Shown here: piece after piece, positions 1 through 8,515 of the stretch
Numbering within the stretch: position 1 is the stretch's first letter
Layout of the letters: each line of letters starts with the position of its first letter
NCBI RefSeq assembly: GCF_014207595.1
Contig: NZ_JACHGY010000001.1
Location: 2,796,836 to 2,860,835 of the forward strand
Length of the DNA: 64,000 nucleotides
Reading direction: 5' to 3'
Source of the DNA: Algisphaera agarilytica
GTDB taxonomy: Bacteria; Planctomycetota; Phycisphaerae; Phycisphaerales; Phycisphaeraceae
Notes under the pieces: model-generated
What the model was told of the DNA's origin: nothing
What the model saw: the letters and a program-made list of their open reading frames with translations, nothing else
The model's database searches: none
Made by a program: the position numbers and the translations under genes

Positions 1-59
1 GGGCAGATGGACGGCTGGACGAAGCGAAAGATAGGCAACGGTTCCGGAACACATGGCTT

Positions 60-1487
60 GTGCCGGGGATGACGGCGGCGTTGTTGGCCGCTCCCGCCAC
101 GGTCACGGTCGGCCAGGATGTGGTTCTGGATTGGAACTCGCTGGCCAGCGGCGTGCTGGTCGATAACGAATCGCTGCAGAACCCCGGGATGGCCTCACGT
201 TCGATGGCCATGATGAACCTGGCGATCTACGACAGCATGGCGATGACCGGCGGTTGGATGGACGCTACCGCGTTCTACAACTACAGCGGGATCGACGCCG
301 GCTTGATTTCGGGTGCGTCCAGCGAAGCCGCCGCGGCCCAGGCCGCTTACACCGTGCTGAGCGGGATCTACGGCGATCAACAAACCACCCTCGACACGGG
401 GCTGGCCACGACCCTCGCCGGCATCTCCGACGGCGCCGCCAAGACCTCGGGCGTCGCTCTCGGGACGCAGATCGGCCAGGCCATCCTCGCCAAGCGCTCC
501 AACGACGGCTACGACACCAGCGTCCAATACACCCCGACCTACGAGATCGGCCACTGGCAGCCCGATCCGGTGAACCCCGACCAGGAAGCCTGGGGCCCGG
601 CCTGGGGCGAGGTGGATACGTTCGCCCTGAACTCGGTCAACCCGTTCCTCCCCGACGCGATGCCCGCGCTGTCGAGCCAGGAATATGCCGACGCCTACAA
701 CGAAGTGAAAGCCCTCGGCTCGGTCGACAGCGCAACCCGCACCGACGAGCAAACCGAGATCGGTGTGTTCTGGGCCTACGACCGCGTGGGCATGGGCACG
801 CCGATGACGCTATTCAACGATGTGCTGCAGACCATCGCGGTGCAGGAAGGCAACACCACCGCAGAAAACGCTCAGCTGTTTGCCAAGGCGACCGTGGCGA
901 TGGCCGACGCCGGCATCGTCGCGTGGAACTCAAAATTTGAGTACGACTTCTGGCGGCCGGTCACCGGCATCCGTGACGGCGACATCGACGGCAACGCGAT
1001 GACCGAAGGCGTGTCCGACTGGACGCCGCTGGGCGCGCCCGACGGCGAAAGCCTGACCGGCTTCACCCCGCCGTTCCCCACCTACCTCTCCGGCCACGCC
1101 ACCTTCGGCGGCGCACTCTTCGGGGCGCTCCAAGAGTTCTACGGCACCGACGACATCACCTTCAGTCTCACCTCGGCTGAGTTGGAGGCGTTGCTGGCGG
1201 ACCAAGAGCTCGCGGAGCTGTACGGCCTCGGCGATTTGGACGACGCGGAACGCACGTTCACCTCGCTCAGCGAAGCCATGGCCGAGAACGGCCGCAGCCG
1301 GGTCTACCTGGGCATCCACTGGAACTTCGACGACATCGAGGGCCAACTCACCGGCCAACAGATCGCCCAGGCGATGTTCGCCAACCCCTTCACCGCAGGC
1401 GCGGTCCCGGAACCCACCGCGGCGCTGGCCCTTTCGGCGTTGGGTCTGGTGCTTCACCTGCCCGCCCGGCGTCGCCGAACCCACTAA
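60..1487 (+). CDS. Vanadium-dependent haloperoxidase-like PAP2-family protein with PEP-CTERM tail
   Basis: Secreted enzyme of the vanadium chloroperoxidase/type 2 phosphatidic acid phosphatase superfamily. The vanadate-binding set is complete and correctly spaced: Lys292 and Arg299 (K-x6-R, followed by Pro), Ser344-Gly345-His346 in a YLSGHA motif, and Arg414 with His420 in SRVYLGIHWNFD. The family oxidises halides with peroxide; some relatives are phosphatases, so the substrate is inferred. The C-terminus has a VPEP motif, a hydrophobic stretch and a basic RRRR end, which is a PEP-CTERM sorting signal. The frame stays open upstream of the GTG at 60 to the window edge, and residues 1-18 look like the end of a signal peptide, so the true start is probably upstream of this window. 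A strong terminator follows. Confidence 0.82.
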   Translation: MPGMTAALLAAPATVTVGQDVVLDWNSLASGVLVDNESLQNPGMASRSMAMMNLAIYDSMAMTGGWMDATAFYNYSGIDAGLISGASSEAAAAQAAYTVLSGIYGDQQTTLDTGLATTLAGISDGAAKTSGVALGTQIGQAILAKRSNDGYDTSVQYTPTYEIGHWQPDPVNPDQEAWGPAWGEVDTFALNSVNPFLPDAMPALSSQEYADAYNEVKALGSVDSATRTDEQTEIGVFWAYDRVGMGTPMTLFNDVLQTIAVQEGNTTAENAQLFAKATVAMADAGIVAWNSKFEYDFWRPVTGIRDGDIDGNAMTEGVSDWTPLGAPDGESLTGFTPPFPTYLSGHATFGGALFGALQEFYGTDDITFSLTSAELEALLADQELAELYGLGDLDDAERTFTSLSEAMAENGRSRVYLGIHWNFDDIEGQLTGQQIAQAMFANPFTAGAVPEPTAALALSALGLVLHLPARRRRTH

Positions 1488-1514
1488 CCGCCAGTTCATT
1501 GCTACAAATCAGGG

Positions 1515-1546
1515 CGAACCCGCCATCGGTGGGTTCGTCCTTTTTC
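1515..1546 (+). terminator. Rho-independent terminator of the haloperoxidase-like gene
   Basis: A 10-bp stem (CGAACCCGCC paired with GGTGGGTTCG, one G-U pair) with a 3-nt loop is followed by TCCTTTTT, 28 bases after the stop codon. Confidence 0.85.
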
Positions 1547-1739
1547 GTTGTCGCGTTTCCGGGAATCGGGCTGACGGTTTTCTTTCTAACTCATGGGGGG
1601 TTGTGTTATCTTCTGAAAATCAGTTGGGTCATCTCACTGGCTTACGGTGTCTAGGCCTTGGCGTAGCGTGGCTGTGTGATCGGGTTTTTCTTTTCCAGGC
1701 GTGTTGCATTCGTGACTGTTGCTTTCCGGAGTTTGAATC

Positions 1740-2807
1740 ATGATGGATTGGCGTGGTGTCGCTCTTTGTGGCTTTGGGTTGAGCGGTTTGCTGCTGGGTG
1801 GCGTTCCGGCCGTTGATGCCCAGGAACTCATCGGTGCCGAGGCGGCGTTGAAGCAGTGGCTGGAGCCGCAGGAAGAAGAGGCCACGCCCGAGCAAGAGCC
1901 GGCGGAGGACCCGCTGCGGGCGGACCTAAAGAAGTTCACCGAGGCGTGGCCGGCGATGTCGCCGGAAGACGCGGCGACGGGATGGATTGCGTTGTACGAC
2001 CGCTGGGCCGAGGCGCCGAAAAATGAAGCGGGCGGTTTCGGCGACCCCTACGGTTTCGGCGGGGGCTTCGGCGGTTACCGGGGGCAGTTCGGCGATGACG
2101 ACGAGTCGGGGCCGTTGACGCTGCCCGATGTGGTGCGGGCGATCCCCGGCCCCGATGCCTGGCCGGCGTTGATGGATCAGGTCGATGCCCGCGAAGCCGA
2201 GGAAGGAAAACTCACCGAGAGCGCTCTCCGCCTGCTGGTGTCTTATCTCGACGACGACATGGACAAGTTCCTCGCCGAGGCGGAGCAGACCATCAAGACC
2301 GCCCAGAAAGCCGGTTCGCACTACAGCGAGTACCTGGTCGAAGCCATCGCGCCCCTGACCGATATCCGGGGCGAACAAAAAGAAGGCGTGGACGAGATCC
2401 GTGCGCGGATCCAGCGGGCAAAGGCCAACCCGGATGCGTTCTACGAATTCGAGGTGCCGGACTTGGTCACGCTGTACGGCGAAGATGAAGCCCGGGCGCT
2501 GCTCGAAGAAATCGTCGTGCTCTCGGTCGAAGGGATCGGGATCGAAGTGGGCGACGCGACCCGCCAGCTGGCGACCCGCATCGCCACCGAGAAGATCGAT
2601 GATCTCGCGGTGCCGCGTTGGGGGCTGGTCTGGGCGGTCGACGAGGACAACATGGCGTTGTACGAGGCCCTCGATAAGAAGTACGGCCAGAAGAAAAAGC
2701 CCCAGGCCGAGGGCGGCGACGAGGGCTTGGTCGACATGATCAAGCAGCTCGGCGGATTTGGGCAGTCGCGGGGCTTCGACCCCTATTACGACAACTACGA
2801 GCCCTGA
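1740..2807 (+). CDS. N-terminal part of a large exported repeat protein split by an in-frame TGA
   Basis: Encodes 355 residues with a signal peptide (about residues 1-28, ending in DAQ), an acidic Glu/Pro-rich stretch, a Gly/Phe-rich linker (about residues 98-118) and helical sequence. ATG is preceded by GGAG at 8 bases. The stop at 2805-2807 is followed, with no frame change, by open reading frame through 4871 that encodes TPR helices. This is therefore probably the front of one gene of about 1043 residues that is either broken or read through. The role is not recognised. An exported TPR scaffold of planctomycete type is the best guess. Confidence 0.6.
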   Translation: MMDWRGVALCGFGLSGLLLGGVPAVDAQELIGAEAALKQWLEPQEEEATPEQEPAEDPLRADLKKFTEAWPAMSPEDAATGWIALYDRWAEAPKNEAGGFGDPYGFGGGFGGYRGQFGDDDESGPLTLPDVVRAIPGPDAWPALMDQVDAREAEEGKLTESALRLLVSYLDDDMDKFLAEAEQTIKTAQKAGSHYSEYLVEAIAPLTDIRGEQKEGVDEIRARIQRAKANPDAFYEFEVPDLVTLYGEDEARALLEEIVVLSVEGIGIEVGDATRQLATRIATEKIDDLAVPRWGLVWAVDEDNMALYEALDKKYGQKKKPQAEGGDEGLVDMIKQLGGFGQSRGFDPYYDNYEP

Positions 2808-2849
2808 GAGCAACGCCAGGCACGCACGATTTATCTGCTGGGCCTGATC

Positions 2850-4871
2850 GTGCATGAACGCATCGACGACGCCACCGCGTTGGTGCAGGAGCACTACACG
2901 TCGGGCGAAAACGAGGTGAGCCTGCCCTGGGGCTTGATGGAGACCCTGCAGAAGGCCGGCGCGGTGCAGCCGTTGTTTGAATTCACCGAAAAGATGATCG
3001 ACACCGAAGTCGGCGACGCGTTCTGGTCTGTGTACATCGAACTCGGCGCACAGCTCGAGCAGAGCGACCGGGTTTTGGCGAAGGTCGAGCAGGCCCTGGA
3101 GAACGCCGAGGGCCAGCAGCGCGTGGACCTACTGGATCAACTCATCGACGCCCGCTTCGCCGCCGGCGAAGTGGAACAAGGCGTCGAATCCCTGCGTGAG
3201 AAGATCAAGATCGCCCAGGAAAACCCATCGTCCGACAGCAACAACACGCTAAACGCCTACGTGCAGCTAGCGAAGATCGGCTGGCTCATGCAGCGAGAAG
3301 ACTGGCTGGACGAAGGCCTGGAACAAGCCCTCGCCGAGCTGGCGAAGGCCCCCGATCCCGAAGGAAACGACCGCTGGTATCGCGCTTCGGCGCGGCAGCA
3401 GGCGGTGGGTGTCTTGATGAAAGCGGAACGTTTCGCGGAGGTCGAGAAGCTGCTGATCGACGGGGTTTCCGACGCCGTGCGGAACCACGAACAGGAGAGC
3501 CGCGGCGGCTACGGCGGCGACGTCGACTCGATCCGGGATGCCATGGTCGAGGTGGCGGTATTCTACGGCGAGGTCGAGCGCTGGGCGGATGTGCGGCTGA
3601 TGCTTGAGAAGTCGCCCTACTGGGGGACGAGCGATCTCAAAGAGATTCTCACCCAGAAGGGGGCGAGCGGTTCCTCGCCGCTCGCGGTGTACGTGGCCAG
3701 CGCGTTGGCGGACAACGGCCAATCCCAGGACGCCTTGGCGATGGTGAACCACGCCCTGGATCAAGAGCCCGGCGAAGATTCGCTCTACGCCCTGTTGGCC
3801 GAACTCGATCCGAACGGCGCGCCCGCCCGGCTCGACGAATTGTTTGCCCGCGATCAGTTCGAGGAACGACCGCTGATTTGGAAAGCGAAGTTGGCCTTGG
3901 ACGCCGGTGACGTCGATGCGGCGGATCAGATCATCCGCCAGGCCATCAGCATCGACCCGTCCGACGGGGAGCAGGGTGCTGGCGACCGGATGCGGGCTTA
4001 TGCGATCCTCGCGGAGGTGCTCCGCGCTCAGGGTGACGACGACACCGCCGAGATCATGGAGGGTGCCGTCCGGGCGATCCGCATCTCTGAAGACGCGGAC
4101 GAGTTCGACCGTGCGGGCCTGCTGTCGCACGGCGTAACGGGATACAAGGAAGCGCTGACGCACTTCGCCGACGCTTACTGCATCCAGTCCCGGCTGGCGA
4201 TCCAGCTGGCCAACCTGGGACGTTACGACGAGGCGGCCGAGCACTACCAGCGGGCCTTCGAGTTGATGCCTTCCAGCTTCGGCCGGGTCGAGAGCCACTG
4301 CTTCGGGTGTGAAGACGCGTTTTCGGGTGAACGGGCGCAGACGATCGCCGCGCGTGTGTTCGACGAGTTGGTGATCGCTCAGCCGCTGACGCCCCAGGTG
4401 CACTACCTGCGGGGGTACCTCTACACCTCGATGAACAAGCACCAGGACGCACTGGCCAACTACCAACAGGCCACCACGCTCGACCCCGACTACCTCAACG
4501 CGTGGAAGCGTATCCAGGGTCTGGCCCGCCACATGCAGCTCGAGCAGGAGAAGCAGGACGAAGCGGCCCTGGCGATTTTCCGCCTCGACCCGTTGGGCCG
4601 ACACGCATCCTCGGATCTGTCGACCGTGTCGGACCTCGCCGCCGCGTGGCGAGCGATGGAAGCCGCCCAGCCGCTGCGCATCGAGCCGCCCGAGTCCGTA
4701 CTGGTGTTGCCCGCCAGCGCCGCCTGGATCGAAGAGAACACGACTTCCGACGATTTCCGCTGGCGTTACCGGTACAACTCCCGAGAGCAACTGGAAACCC
4801 CCGGCGGCTTCCTGGCTAGCCACGGCATCACGAATCTGGCGAGCACCGTCGCTACGCTCGGCATGCATTGA
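2850..4871 (+). CDS. C-terminal TPR-repeat part of the split exported protein
   Basis: The 673 residues from a GTG at 2850 are helical and end in several tetratricopeptide repeats. The clearest are near residues 450-473 (NLGRYDEAAEHYQRAFELMP) and 517-550 (a YLRGYLYTS unit followed by ALANYQQATTLDPDY). TPRs bind other proteins. No Shine-Dalgarno sequence precedes the GTG, and codons 2808-2849 in the same frame read as plausible protein (EQRQARTIYLLGLI), which argues that this is not an independent gene but the rest of the 1740-2807 frame. A two-gene arrangement with an unusual internal start is the alternative. Confidence 0.6.
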   Translation: MHERIDDATALVQEHYTSGENEVSLPWGLMETLQKAGAVQPLFEFTEKMIDTEVGDAFWSVYIELGAQLEQSDRVLAKVEQALENAEGQQRVDLLDQLIDARFAAGEVEQGVESLREKIKIAQENPSSDSNNTLNAYVQLAKIGWLMQREDWLDEGLEQALAELAKAPDPEGNDRWYRASARQQAVGVLMKAERFAEVEKLLIDGVSDAVRNHEQESRGGYGGDVDSIRDAMVEVAVFYGEVERWADVRLMLEKSPYWGTSDLKEILTQKGASGSSPLAVYVASALADNGQSQDALAMVNHALDQEPGEDSLYALLAELDPNGAPARLDELFARDQFEERPLIWKAKLALDAGDVDAADQIIRQAISIDPSDGEQGAGDRMRAYAILAEVLRAQGDDDTAEIMEGAVRAIRISEDADEFDRAGLLSHGVTGYKEALTHFADAYCIQSRLAIQLANLGRYDEAAEHYQRAFELMPSSFGRVESHCFGCEDAFSGERAQTIAARVFDELVIAQPLTPQVHYLRGYLYTSMNKHQDALANYQQATTLDPDYLNAWKRIQGLARHMQLEQEKQDEAALAIFRLDPLGRHASSDLSTVSDLAAAWRAMEAAQPLRIEPPESVLVLPASAAWIEENTTSDDFRWRYRYNSREQLETPGGFLASHGITNLASTVATLGMH

Positions 4872-4916
4872 GGCGTTGCCGCCAGCCGGCCGCGTCGAAC
4901 GGGCTAAGATGCGGGC

Positions 4917-5498
4917 ATGCATGACCTGCACCCCGAGACCGAGATTGTGCACCAGGGCGTCCGCGTGACCGTTCGGGGCATCGATCTGCCCAAGCGGGGC
5001 GGGGGCACGCACCGGCGGGAGATCGTCGAGGCCGCCGATGCGGTGGTGGTGCTGCCGTGGATCGCGGATGGGCAGGCCGAGGGTTTTGAGTTTGTCGGGC
5101 CGGGCGTGGTGCTGATCCGTAACGAGCGTTTTGCGGTGCAGGACACGCTCTGGGAGCTGCCGGCCGGGACGGTGGAGCGGGGCGAGTCGCCCGACGACTG
5201 CGCGCCGCGGGAGCTGATCGAAGAAACCGGGTACCGGGCCGACCGGGTGGAGAAGCTGGCCGAGTTTTTCCCGACGCCGGGCTTCTGCACGGAGCTGCTG
5301 CACGCTTATCGGGCTGCGGGGCTGACGTATGTCGGGCAGGACCTGGACGAGACCGAAAAGATCACCGCTCAAGCGGTGGCGTGGGACGAGGCGATGAAGA
5401 TGGTGCGGGACAACACGATCCGCGACGCGAAGTCGATCGCGACGCTGTTGTACCACCAGACGTTTGGCATCCCCCACGACCCCGAGAAGCAGAGCTGA
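4917..5498 (+). CDS. Nudix hydrolase, ADP-ribose pyrophosphatase-like
   Basis: A 193-residue hydrolase of nucleoside diphosphate derivatives. The Nudix box is perfect at residues 84-106: G-x5-E-x7-RELIEETGY. The glutamates of this helix bind the catalytic metal. An N-terminal beta-rich segment, the phrase ELPAGTVERGE and the length fit the NudF/ADP-ribose pyrophosphatase branch rather than MutT. The substrate is inferred from that resemblance. The rhomboid gene begins 13 bases after its stop, so the two are probably co-transcribed. Confidence 0.88.
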   Translation: MHDLHPETEIVHQGVRVTVRGIDLPKRGGGTHRREIVEAADAVVVLPWIADGQAEGFEFVGPGVVLIRNERFAVQDTLWELPAGTVERGESPDDCAPRELIEETGYRADRVEKLAEFFPTPGFCTELLHAYRAAGLTYVGQDLDETEKITAQAVAWDEAMKMVRDNTIRDAKSIATLLYHQTFGIPHDPEKQS

Positions 5499-5511
5499 GG
5501 AATCAACGAGC

Positions 5512-6429
5512 ATGGGCGCAGGCGACCGTGACTATTTAAAAGAAGAAGCGCGACGCTGGGGCGGCGGCGGTGGTGGCATGGGCGGTGGTGGCTTCGGCAT
5601 CGCGATGCCGGGGCGGCGATCGGTCGTGTTTTGGCTGCTTGTGATCAATATCGGGGTGTTTTTCGCAGATGGGATTTTGGGCCGGGTGCTCCTCGGTAAT
5701 CATGGTGGGATGAATCCGCTCGAGGGATGGGGCTATTTCTCGGCCGAGAAAGGCCTCCTGGGATTTCAGGTTTGGCGACTGCTGACTTTTCAGTTTCTTC
5801 ATGCTGGGTTGGGCCACATCCTCGGAAATATGCTGGGGCTGTTTTTCTTCGGCCCCATGATCGAGCAGCACTTCGGGTCTAAACGCTTTTTGGCGTTTTA
5901 TCTGTTGTCGGGTGCGGTGGCGGCTTTGGTTTATGTTCTGCTGTGGCTGTCGGGTATTTTTGTGAGCAACGCGGCGGCGCCACTGGTTGGAGCATCTGGC
6001 GGGGTGTTTGCGATCCTTGCGGCTGCAACCCTTCTTGCTCCCAACATGCGGGTCTTGCTTTTCTTCCTCATCCCGATTCCGATCAAGGTTCTGGTTTGGG
6101 GTTTATTGTTGGTTGCCGCATATGTGGTCTTGGCTCAGGGGGCAACACCTGGCACGAATGCGGGGGGGCAGGCGGCACACCTGGGTGGCGCTTTGGCCGG
6201 TTTTATCCTGGTAAAGCGAGCAAATTGGCTTAACTGGGCCGACCGCGTCTCACCCTCGTCTATTCAGGACGGCATCAACGAAGGACGCTTCCAGAAAAAG
6301 CTCGAGCGGGAGCGCGCGACCGAGGCGGAGATCGACCGCATCCTCGCCAAGGTGAGCGAAAAAGGCCTTGCGAGCCTGACCAAGAAAGAAAAGAAAACCC
6401 TGAATCAGGCGAGCGAGTCGAAGCAGTAA
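5512..6429 (+). CDS. Rhomboid-family intramembrane serine protease
   Basis: A 305-residue polytopic membrane protein that cleaves substrates within the bilayer. The catalytic serine is Ser162 in GASGG and the catalytic histidine is His223 in HLGGALAG. The family H-x3-N motif is present in GHILGNMLGLFFFG. The ATG at 5512 is chosen over the longer frame from 5464 because that frame would run into the Nudix gene, and GAGGA lies about 10 bases upstream of 5512. A Gly-rich cytosolic N-terminus precedes the first membrane segment and a charged, Lys/Glu-rich tail follows the last. The substrate is unknown. Confidence 0.9.
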   Translation: MGAGDRDYLKEEARRWGGGGGGMGGGGFGIAMPGRRSVVFWLLVINIGVFFADGILGRVLLGNHGGMNPLEGWGYFSAEKGLLGFQVWRLLTFQFLHAGLGHILGNMLGLFFFGPMIEQHFGSKRFLAFYLLSGAVAALVYVLLWLSGIFVSNAAAPLVGASGGVFAILAAATLLAPNMRVLLFFLIPIPIKVLVWGLLLVAAYVVLAQGATPGTNAGGQAAHLGGALAGFILVKRANWLNWADRVSPSSIQDGINEGRFQKKLERERATEAEIDRILAKVSEKGLASLTKKEKKTLNQASESKQ

Positions 6430-6453
6430 CCTGCAGTGTTTGATGTGGCTGTA

Positions 6454-6585
6454 ACCCCTCCCCCCCGGGGGAGGTGGCCGGCGAAGCCGGTCGGAGGGGG
6501 AAGGTGAGTTCGGAGATAATTTCATCCGCGACATGATGCGTAGTGCCCTCACCCCAATCCTCTCCCGGAGGGAGAGGGAGTAAGG
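6454..6585. repeat. Compound palindromic intergenic element
   Basis: The gap between the rhomboid gene and tgt is packed with inverted repeats. A C-run/G-run hairpin lies at 6456-6474, CCGGC-gaa-GCCGG at about 6478-6490, and CCTCTCCC paired with GGGAGAGG at about 6559-6577. The layout looks like a dispersed intergenic palindromic repeat, and it may also end rhomboid transcription. Copy number in the genome cannot be judged here. Confidence 0.5.
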
Positions 6586-6614
6586 CAGAGTCTTCCCGCT
6601 AAACTGTGCGGCCT

Positions 6615-7841
6615 ATGTCCGCGATCTCCTACGAGCTGCTCCAGCAAGACGAAACCTCGAACGCCCGCCTCGGCCGGGTGACGACGCCGCACGGCTCGTT
6701 CGACACCCCCGCGTTCATGCCCGTGGGCACGCAGGGCACGATCAAGGGCCTGCTGCCCCAGTCCGTGGCCGACACCGGAGCCCAGATCGTCCTGGGCAAC
6801 ACGTATCACCTGCTGCTGCGACCGGGCAGCGAGCTCATCGCAAAGATGGGCGGGCTGCAGGACTGGACGGGCTGGCGGGGCCCGATGCTGACCGACTCGG
6901 GTGGGTTTCAGGTGTTTAGTCTCGGCAACCTCAACAAGATCGACGACGACGGCGTCAAATTTAAAAGCCACCTCGATGGCGCGGAGTTCCACCTCACGCC
7001 CGAGCGGTCGATGCTCGTGCAGGAGCAGCTCGGGGCCGACATCATCATGGCGTTCGACGACTGCCCGCCCGCCGCGGTCGAGAAGCTGAATCCCCGGAAC
7101 GTGGCCGACTCGCCGGTGCGGTCCGACTCGGCGCGAACCCAAACCGCCGAGCCCGCGGTGATGACTCCGGCCGAGTACGCCAAGCGGGTCGAGATCGCCA
7201 ACGAACGCACGCTCCGCTGGCTGGATCGCTGCGTGAAAGCCCACCGGGCGAGCGGCCGGTGGGACGAGCAGGGCCTGTTCGGCATCGTGCAGGGCGGCAC
7301 GGACCTGGATCAGCGGACGTTCTGTGCCGAGCAGGTCACCCAGCACGACCTGCCGGGCTTCGCCATCGGCGGGGTGGCGGTCGGCGAGGGCAGCGACGAG
7401 ATCCGCAGCGTGGTCGAGCACACGGCTCCGCTGCTGCCGTCCGATAAGCCGCGGTACCTCATGGGCGTGGGCTACGAGCGGGACATCGTAGCCGCGGTCC
7501 GGGCGGGGGTGGACATGTTTGACTGCGTGCTGCCGACCCGCAACGGCCGAAACGCCAGCGCCTTCACCTCGACGGGCCTGATCCGCCTCAAAAACGCGAA
7601 ATTCGCCGAGGACCCCCGGCCGATCGAGGAGGGCTGCGACTGCGTGACCTGCACGGGGTTCTCCCGCTCCTATATCCGCCACCTCTTCCAGGCCAACGAG
7701 ATGCTGGGCGGGATCCTCGTGAGCCTGCACAACCTGCGGCACTTTCAACGCCTGCTATTGGACATCCGCGGGGCGATCCGTGACAATGCGTGGTCCTCGC
7801 TAGCCGAGCGCTGGCCGGTCGCATTCCCGGCTGGCGCATGA
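6615..7841 (+). CDS. tgt: Queuine tRNA-ribosyltransferase
   Basis: Exchanges guanine-34 for the queuine precursor in tRNAs for Asp, Asn, His and Tyr. Family landmarks are GTQGTIKG near the start, DSGGFQVFSLG with the first catalytic aspartate, FGIVQGG, the nucleophile region FDCVLPTRNGRNA, and the zinc site CDCVTC with a downstream His. ATG 6615 is preferred to the GTG nine bases earlier. After FDDCPP there is an extra stretch of roughly 25-30 residues (from about residue 158) compared with typical Tgt. It starts a tgt-yajC-secDF gene string, a common bacterial order. Confidence 0.95.
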   Translation: MSAISYELLQQDETSNARLGRVTTPHGSFDTPAFMPVGTQGTIKGLLPQSVADTGAQIVLGNTYHLLLRPGSELIAKMGGLQDWTGWRGPMLTDSGGFQVFSLGNLNKIDDDGVKFKSHLDGAEFHLTPERSMLVQEQLGADIIMAFDDCPPAAVEKLNPRNVADSPVRSDSARTQTAEPAVMTPAEYAKRVEIANERTLRWLDRCVKAHRASGRWDEQGLFGIVQGGTDLDQRTFCAEQVTQHDLPGFAIGGVAVGEGSDEIRSVVEHTAPLLPSDKPRYLMGVGYERDIVAAVRAGVDMFDCVLPTRNGRNASAFTSTGLIRLKNAKFAEDPRPIEEGCDCVTCTGFSRSYIRHLFQANEMLGGILVSLHNLRHFQRLLLDIRGAIRDNAWSSLAERWPVAFPAGA

Positions 7842-7926
7842 CGCTGGCGGCTGTTCTATAGACCCGATCCCCGGGGCTTGGCTCGCCTGTAGGCCCGGCC
7901 CCAACACGACAAAGAAGACCCTCCCG

Positions 7927-8361
7927 ATGAACCCGTTTATTGATTCGACCTGGCCCGTAACCCTGGCCCAAGCTGACGACTCCGTGGCCCCTGCGAGTGC
8001 TGAATTGAACAGCGCGGTGGAGGGTGCGCCCGGCGCCGCCGGCACCCAGGCTCCAGGGGGTACCCAGGACGGTGAAGCAACTCCCTCCGCCAGCCCGCTC
8101 TCGGCCCTGTTGTTCCCGATGATCTTGGTCATCGGCTTGTTGTTCATCTTCTCGATGAGCGGCAACCGCAAGGAAAAGAAACGCCGGGCCGAGCTGATGG
8201 CCAACCTCAGCAAGGGCGCTAAGGTTCAGACCGTCGGCGGTGTGATCGGCAAGGTCGTCGAAGTCCGCGACGACGAAGTCCTGGTCAAAGTCGACGAGAA
8301 CACCAACACCAGCTTGCGTTTCGCCAAGTCTGCGATCAGCAGCGTCACGTCAGAAGACTGA
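7927..8361 (+). CDS. yajC: Preprotein translocase accessory subunit YajC
   Basis: A 144-residue single-pass inner-membrane partner of SecDF. An N-terminal Ala/Gly/Pro-rich region of about 57 residues precedes the membrane segment (about residues 58-77, LLFPMILVIGLLFIFSM), followed by the conserved basic turn and the KGAKVQTVGGVIGKVVEV core, which is diagnostic for YajC. The N-terminal extension is longer than in E. coli. It lies between tgt and secDF, as in many genomes. A hairpin-rich gap separates it from secDF. Confidence 0.93.
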   Translation: MNPFIDSTWPVTLAQADDSVAPASAELNSAVEGAPGAAGTQAPGGTQDGEATPSASPLSALLFPMILVIGLLFIFSMSGNRKEKKRRAELMANLSKGAKVQTVGGVIGKVVEVRDDEVLVKVDENTNTSLRFAKSAISSVTSED

Positions 8362-8372
8362 TGTGATTTTTT

Positions 8373-8507
8373 GATTTTTGATTGAAGATTGGCGAGTTAC
8401 CGAACGCCATTGATGGTGTTCGGATTTGAAACAATCTCAACTCAATCAGGAATCGACCCGAACGCGATCCGCCTTTGATTCAATCATTAAATCTTCAATC
8501 ATAAATC
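8373..8507. repeat. Inverted-repeat element between yajC and secDF
   Basis: Arms at 8373-8390 (GATTTTTGATTGAAGATT) and 8490-8507 (AATCTTCAATCATAAATC) match in 17 of 18 positions. A small hairpin, CGAACGCC paired with GGTGTTCG, lies inside at about 8401-8422. The region is far more AT-rich than its neighbours and ends 8 bases before the secDF start. It could be a mobile palindromic element or a leader structure. Confidence 0.55.
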
Positions 8508-8515
8508 TGATATCC

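Noticed and set aside
2805-2853. TGA at 2805 as a selenocysteine codon with a downstream hairpin
   Set aside because: The stem begins 16 bases after TGA, but the 16-nt loop lacks the bulged U and GGU apex of bacterial SECIS elements, and a TPR protein offers no reason for selenocysteine. A mutation or readthrough is simpler.
3267-5513. 748-codon open frame on the minus strand
   Set aside because: It is antisense to the TPR and Nudix genes and its translation shows no domain.
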